DNA of 64,000 bases from Thermothelomyces thermophilus ATCC 42464 (taxonomy: Eukaryota; Ascomycota; Sordariomycetes; Sordariales; Chaetomiaceae). The position numbers and the translations under genes were made by a program. Under the pieces are notes generated by a model that was not told where the DNA came from, ran no database searches, and was given only the letters and a program-made list of their open reading frames with translations. How positions within the stretch are numbered: position 1 is the stretch's first letter; each line of letters begins with the position of its first letter. Shown in pieces: positions 58,889 to 64,000 of this stretch. The DNA lies in assembly GCF_000226095.1 (NCBI RefSeq), contig NC_016472.1, forward strand, positions 10,788,001 through 10,852,000, read 5' to 3'.

Positions 58889-61800
58889 TCAGAGCACGCC
58901 CGTCAGCACGTCCACAATACCCTCGAGGATTTTAGCAGCTCCATCAGCTCCTCTCAGCCTTTGACCCGGCCCGAAAACACCAATTGTCATTTGGTTATCT
59001 TGCAGCGAAACTTCCACGTCAATGGCGTCCTATCGAACCATTAGCAGCAGGATCACTAGGGTGCTCGTCTCATCCTATTATTGTGCGTATTGAGAAGACC
59101 TTCATGAAGAAAAAAGGCACCTACCGGAAATGCATCCCGCACGGGATTGCTGGAAAGTTCTCCGGCGATATCTCCGTCAAACCAGTCTCCCTTCAGGTTC
59201 TCAACGACAACAGCATCGTCCGCTGCTGGCTCGCCCACCAACTCCCACCGGACCTCCTTGCCCTTCCTCTCCTCCTCCTCCTTCTCGTTCTCGTTCTTCT
59301 CCTCCCCTTCCGTGTCACCCGAAGAACCGGGCAGTGGGGATGCCGCAAGGAAGTTGACAAACGAGTCGATCGTCACTCCCGTCCAGTCCTTGATCTCCCA
59401 GAGCGCCACTTCCACGTTGACGGGCGACGAGATGGCGTGGATGTCGGCCTGGACCTCGGCGGCGACCTCGAGCAGGCCGGGCCCCGGTCTCGGCGCGACT
59501 CGGAGCGGCACCAACCGCAGGAACGGGTAGACGCTCGCGCCTGGTCCGTCGTGGCCGCCGGCGCGGTTGGCGAGGTAGATGCCGAAGACGACGGTCTCGG
59601 GCCGCGGCGATCCGCTCTCGGCCGCGGCGGCAGAGGCGAGGAACTCGGCGTAGGCGGCGAAGAAGAGAGCCTGGAAGCTCACGCCGCGTGCTTTGCAATG
59701 GCCGACCAGCTGCGCGATCCCCGCGGCCGGGGCGACTTTCTTGACGAGGCCGACTCTAGACGGGGGCTCCTCCGGCACTTCCTCCTGCGGCGCCAGCAGC
59801 GGCCGAGACGGGGCGTTGGCGAGGTACGCGGTCCAAAACTGCCGCCTCGTCGTCTCGTCCTCCGCGGCTGAGGAGGAGGAGGAGGAGGAGGAGGAGGAGG
59901 AGGAGGAGGAGGAACGGAGGGAGAGGACGCTGTCCCGCCGACCGGGAACAGGGCGCCGCACCGGCTCATTCTCTACGTCCTGTGCGGCGCACAAGGCGGC
60001 GAATCTGTCCATGATCGCCGACAGGCTGACGGCGTCGTAGAGAGCGTGGTGGATCCTCAGCCGCAGCAGCCACTTTTCTCCTTGCTTCTCCGCGTGCAGG
60101 GAATTGTACGGCTGTCGAGGGTGCTCCGCTGCCCGGCTGCTCCAACTGTTGTTGCCGTCGGCGGGAGAAGGGCCATCGTCCTGGTCGGCGGTCGAGGAGG
60201 GATGCAGGATGACTTGGAGAACGGGAGTTGCCCGAGACTCGGTCGAGAGGAAGATAGTCCTGAGAGCGGGCGTCTCGGCAGTCAAGACTTTCCAGGCCCT
60301 GGCTATGGTGTGTGCGTCGGCGTGTCCGGATATCGCGTATCGGAAGCACGGATAGAAGACCGCTCCGCGCGTGTTTTGCCAGGCCGAGAGCATGTGTACC
60401 TGCATGGGAGTCGCAGGCAGGACGTACTCCACCATGGGGGTGCTCATCCCAATGCCGGCCAGGGCGGCGTCGAGGTCAAAGCCCGGAGGGACGGCTACCA
60501 CCTCGGTCCGGGGTCCATTGCCATCACTTGTTCGCGCCGAACCGACCGGTGCTGATCCAGCTTCACGGGCACACTGGGCCATCCGGGAGATCGACCCTGC
60601 CTTAAGCATGTCCCGGAGTCCTATTTTGAGACCGCTCTTCCGGAGCAGCGATACCGCCTTGATGGCGCTGATCGAGTCCAGACCGAGGTGGTAGATGTTG
60701 TTGCTCTTGAGGATCGTCGCGGCCGGCACACCCGAGACCTCTGCCAAAACCCTCCTGATGGTCTCCTCGGTCGATGACCAGGAAGCATCACCGCTGTCGA
60801 CTGCCTCCTGGGTGGCGACGGCGCCGGGGGACCCTTCACTGATATTACTTTCTCGAGCCTGGAGGACGACCGGGGGCTGACCACATATGGACACCTGCTC
60901 CCCCGAGAACTCGAGCACGCTTGCTTCGGGAGAGCGCATCATGCGGCCGAGGAGCTCATCGAGATCCCGCAGAATCTGCGACGTTTCGTTCCGCGATGCG
61001 AACGCTCCGTCGCAGGCGATTCGCCAAATCAGTCCCGAGTCCGCCGTCACCTCCATCTCCACGCACACGGGATATTCTACCGCCGACGTCCCGCCCACGG
61101 ACCTCATGAGCGGCCCGCTTCCCTGCTCGTCGATGATGTGCCCCGGGAGGCCGCGCTGCTGGATGAACAAGGTGTTGAAGAGCGGGCCGTTGCTCCTGGC
61201 CAGTCTCTGGGCTTCTCTCAGGGGAAAGTGCTGGTAGGAGGCGATATTCCCCATGTTTTCCTGCATGTATCGCAGCCACGAGGCGACCGTGCCGTGGAGA
61301 ACGGTCCTCACGGCCACGGTGTTCATTGTCGGGAACAGGAAGCGCTCGAGGTTCTCGTCATCGCGGCACGAGAGCACCACCCCGAACGTGACGTCCATCG
61401 ACGCCGTCTTTGCGGCCAGCAGGGCTGACCAACAGGCCTGTCCCAACGTGTGCATGGTGACCGCATTGGCTTTGCAAAAGGCTGCGATCTCGGGGACTGG
61501 AACGGAAGAGGCGGCTTCATCTCTGTAGATCGGGTGGTGCGCTTGGTCCGGCGACCCTTCTTCTTCGGGGAACATGGTTGGTCGGGCGCCCTGGAGGAAC
61601 CCCGACCAGAAGGACGGGGCTTCGCGATGCTCGGGCAACAATACGTCTCGTAGTTGGTTGACATATGATGTCGTGTCCTGCGGCTGGTATGTTCCGTGGT
61701 AGGCCTCGTGGACGTGTCGGTGTAGAAGGCTCAGCGACCATCCGTCGTACAAGGCATGGGCGATGGAGAGAACCAGGTATCTCTTTTGGCCCGCCACGGA

Positions 61801-64000
61801 TGCAAAAGCGAGTTGCAAGAGGTTGGACCTCCCGGCGCCCTTGCGAGCCCGGAGGGTGGCCGTCTGGCAGACTTTGGCCAGCTCGTCGGGGGAGTTCAGG
61901 CTGACATCGGTCATGTAATAATAGGTACTCGAGGCGCTGCTAACGACCTGGCAGTAAGACGCGTTGAGGCAAGGGCTTTCGACCTGTAGAAACCGAGTTC
62001 GGAGGATCGGGGAGCCGGCGATGACGGTTGTCCACGCGTTCTTGAGCTTGGCAATGTCGACAGAGGGCGCGATTTCCAAGATGTCGTGGTTGAAGTACAG
62101 CTCGAAATCGGACTCGACCATCTCCGCCAGCATCGTCTCCTGGAGCGGAGTTGCCGGGAGCACAACGTCGTCTGCTGCGAGCTCGGCACCCTTGTCAACA
62201 ATATGCTGTCGCAGGGTGGTAGCGAGCCGGGACACCTCGTCGAGGTCGGGGTCGGACGCGTCTTTGATTCCGTTCTGGCCGATGTGATGTTGATGACGTC
62301 TGGCCTGAAGGATCTCCGCGATGGCCGCGATTGTCTGGGCTTTCATGAGCTCACTCGTTTTGAGTTCCATCTTCTGTTTCCTGAGAACTGCAGCCAGCTT
62401 GATGATGTCAATACTGTCAAGGCCGAGACCAAAAAGCGGTGTCGTTTCCGTCACCGACTCCGGATCTGTGCCGGCGAGAGAGGCTATCTCATTGCGGATC
62501 GTGAGAGCTTCTTTGCTCCAAGTGAAGCTCGACTCGGCAGCAGGAGGTGCGGCATGGTTGTTGTTGTTGTTGTTGTTGTTGCCATTCACCAAAACATCAT
62601 CTCCTGCGCGTGCAGCTAGCGTGCCGCCCGCCGCAGCCTCGGTGGTGATTGAATCATGGCTCCCGGATTGTAATACGAGCCCATCCGGGTTCTCGGCCAT
62701 CGCCTCCAACGCTTGTTCCAGGTCGCCCATCAGCGCCAGAACCAGATCTTTTTCCGCCCGCGCAACAATGAGCAAGCGCAGGTGGCCATCGGCGCCCAGT
62801 GTGGCTTCCAGGGCTAGCGGGTAGTCGGCATTAGGCTCCGAGTCCTTTGCTGTCCACAAGTCCTCCCCATGCTCAGCCAAGGTTTGTTCCTCCAGCTGGA
62901 AGGAGAAGAGCGTGTCGAACAAGGGCCTGCCCCCAGAGCACCACTTCTGGATGTCGCGGAGAGGCACGTGCTGAAAGGGGAGCACCGCCGTGTTGTAGTC
63001 GTGGCATCGTCGGACGAGGGACGCCCAGGTAGATCCTGCTTCGGACTTGATGGCGCGCGCGTGGAACGGGAGCGTGTTGAAGAGGGGCCCGACGACCATC
63101 TCGGCACCGTCCAGATCCATGCTTCTCCCGGAGACTATCACCCCGATCGTCGGGTCGGCGGATCGGTGTTTGGCTAGCACAGCAACCCACGCAGCCTGTA
63201 CCAGCGCTTGGTGGGTAACTCCGACGCGGGTCCTCAGTGACTCAAGGGGCCCGAACGGAACTCGCTGCTGGTGGCTGGTAACGGACGAGTGGGGAGTGCT
63301 ATCGCTCGGAGGGATTGGGGTAACGCCTTCGAGGTGCTCGAGCCAAAACGACTTGGTGTTGCCGAAATCCCGCAGCGGTCCGTGGCACAGAGCCTCAAGG
63401 AAGGACGGGGCCGGAGCAGCAGCACCGTTGGTGCTCGCCGCGAGCTCGCCGTTCAGTGTCCGGTACTCTGCTATCGCGCGGTCGAGAACGAAGTTGATGC
63501 TGTTGGCGTCGTACAGGGCGTGAAATATGTGCAAGACGAGCAAACGAGCCCCTCCTGCGCTGGTAATGAGGGCAGCTTCCAGGGGCTGATACAGGCCCTT
63601 TTGGTTCCGCTCGATCCATGCACCTCTTGATTCCCGAACCGCGTTCGTCAGTGGTGCTCCAGCTTCGAGCAGGACATCAGCCCAGGGAAGGGGATACCGG
63701 TCGACAGCGACCTGGACCACCCCGTCGGCCGTGCCTACAAACTTGGTCCGGAGGATGGGAAGGGCGTCGATGGTTCTCTGCAGAGCATCGCGGAGGTGCG
63801 TGGTGGACACCTTCGGCGATAGAACGAACTCGAACGAGTTGAAATAATACGCAGCGTCCATGGCTGTGCGGGAGATCATTCCCTGCTGCAAAGGCGAGCA
63901 CGGGGCGATGTACTCGACTTGGTCGGGAGTGACGCCGAGCTCGCGACAGACGGACGCGCGGTGCTTGTGGGCACACGCCTGGACGAGCTGCCGTGCGTTG
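58889..64000 (-). CDS. Ferrichrome/ferricrocin-type NRPS, C-terminal part (partial at window edge)
   Basis: Runs off the right edge (5' end missing). Exons: 64000-59125 and 59029-58889, intron 59124-59030 (GTAGGT...GATAG, GCTAAT branch). Skipping the intron would end the protein at 59056 without the IDVEVSL...IGVFGP ending seen in the last exon. Visible domains: condensation (starts before the window; CSPLQQGMI, HIFHALYDA), carrier (GLGLDSID, near 62414), condensation (LPATPLQETM, SIAHALYDGWS), carrier (HLGLDSIS, near 60680), condensation (LPATPMQVHM, RIHHALYDAVS). The C-T-C-T-C ending without adenylation domains is the mark of ferrichrome-family synthetases (SidC/NPS2 type), where these terminal T-C units help assemble and cyclise hydroxamate peptides. 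Ferricrocin is an intracellular iron store. An Asn run and a Ser run occur in linker/C domain. The gene symbol is left open because the adenylation domains are unseen. Confidence 0.9.
59871..59912. repeat. GAG/CTC trinucleotide repeat encoding poly-Ser
   Basis: About 14 AGG/GGA units within the last condensation domain region of the NRPS, read as a serine run (TCC codons) on the minus strand. It sits after the HHALYD motif, in a loop between RRDSVLSL and AEDETTRR. Confidence 0.85.
62557..62580. repeat. GTT/AAC trinucleotide repeat encoding poly-Asn
   Basis: Eight GTT units on the plus strand, eight Asn on the minus strand, in the linker between the first visible condensation domain and its carrier domain. 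Confidence 0.85.

Noticed and set aside
59056-59124. Siderophore synthetase ending at the in-frame TAG at 59056
   Set aside because: A GTAGGT donor at 59124 and a GATAG acceptor at 59030 lead to an exon encoding a conserved-looking condensation-domain end (IDVEVSL...IGVFGP). The read-through tail has no such features.
1-64000. CRISPR arrays, bacterial operons, tRNA or rRNA genes
   Set aside because: No regularly spaced repeats, introns mark the genes as eukaryotic, and I found no convincing tRNA T-loop/acceptor combination by eye. A tRNA scan would be needed to exclude tRNAs fully.

Overview
This window is from a filamentous ascomycete (Pezizomycotina, probably Sordariomycetes). The protein-coding genes carry short GT-AG introns with CTAAC/CTGAC-like branch points, and the gene families are typical of that group: a ferrichrome-type NRPS end, a modin-like protein, GH16, a LITAF zinc ribbon and a fungal kinase-like protein. 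The left half shows repeat-induced point mutation (RIP), with CpA to TpA changes on both strands. I could run no searches; family names come from motifs and gene order.

Left half (1 to about 34,205) is an AT-rich nest of transposons. Three full-length copies of one Ty3/gypsy chromovirus family are present. Copy A is 537-8165 (minus), copy B is 11533-19086 (minus) and copy C is 24563-32154 (plus). Each has paired LTRs and a 5-bp target duplication (GTTAG, CGCCC, CCTAG). A and B each sit inside a Tad-like LINE. The second LINE (10206-20048 with B inside) is 5'-truncated and flanked by a 15-bp duplication. C sits inside an older, strongly decayed gypsy element (20064-24562 plus 32155 to about 33180). 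At the left edge one LTR appears to be inserted in another LTR.

Copy C is young: its 448-bp LTRs differ at 8 sites, all CpA/TpG to TpA. Its Gag and Pol frames are intact apart from premature stops, nearly all TAG/TAA where a CAG/CAA codon is expected. Three features stand out. (1) A Tf1/sushi-like self-priming site: 11 nt after the 5' LTR complement an LTR segment, and the pairing covaries between copies. (2) A -1 frameshift signal (GGGAAAC, 6-nt spacer, GC hairpin) exactly at the Gag/Pol frame change. (3) In every copy, a gene antisense to gag-pol between the chromodomain and the 3' LTR, encoding a CX2CX6-8CX8CX2CX6C (Zn2Cys6-like) cluster plus a coiled coil. The antisense proteins and the U3 regions differ strongly between copies while gag-pol and R-U5 are alike, which suggests module exchange.

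Right half (about 34,205-64,000) has normal base composition and supports ten protein genes: LITAF-domain protein (35116-35832 +), kinase-like protein with HTD/DLE motifs (37223-38563 -), a small conserved-looking protein (39393-39764 +), F-box/LRR-like protein (42620-44556 +), GH16 glycosidase (45999-47234 +), HpcH/HpaI-family aldolase (48047-49201 -), a one-membrane-segment protein of unknown function (51172-53026 -), modin-like protein (54451-56658 -), OBAP/DUF1264 protein with a GC-AG intron (57713-58607 +), and the C-terminal C-T-C-T-C part of a ferrichrome/ferricrocin-type siderophore synthetase (58889-64000 -, running off the right edge). These neighbours do not look like one pathway; the siderophore cluster, if any, would lie to the right.
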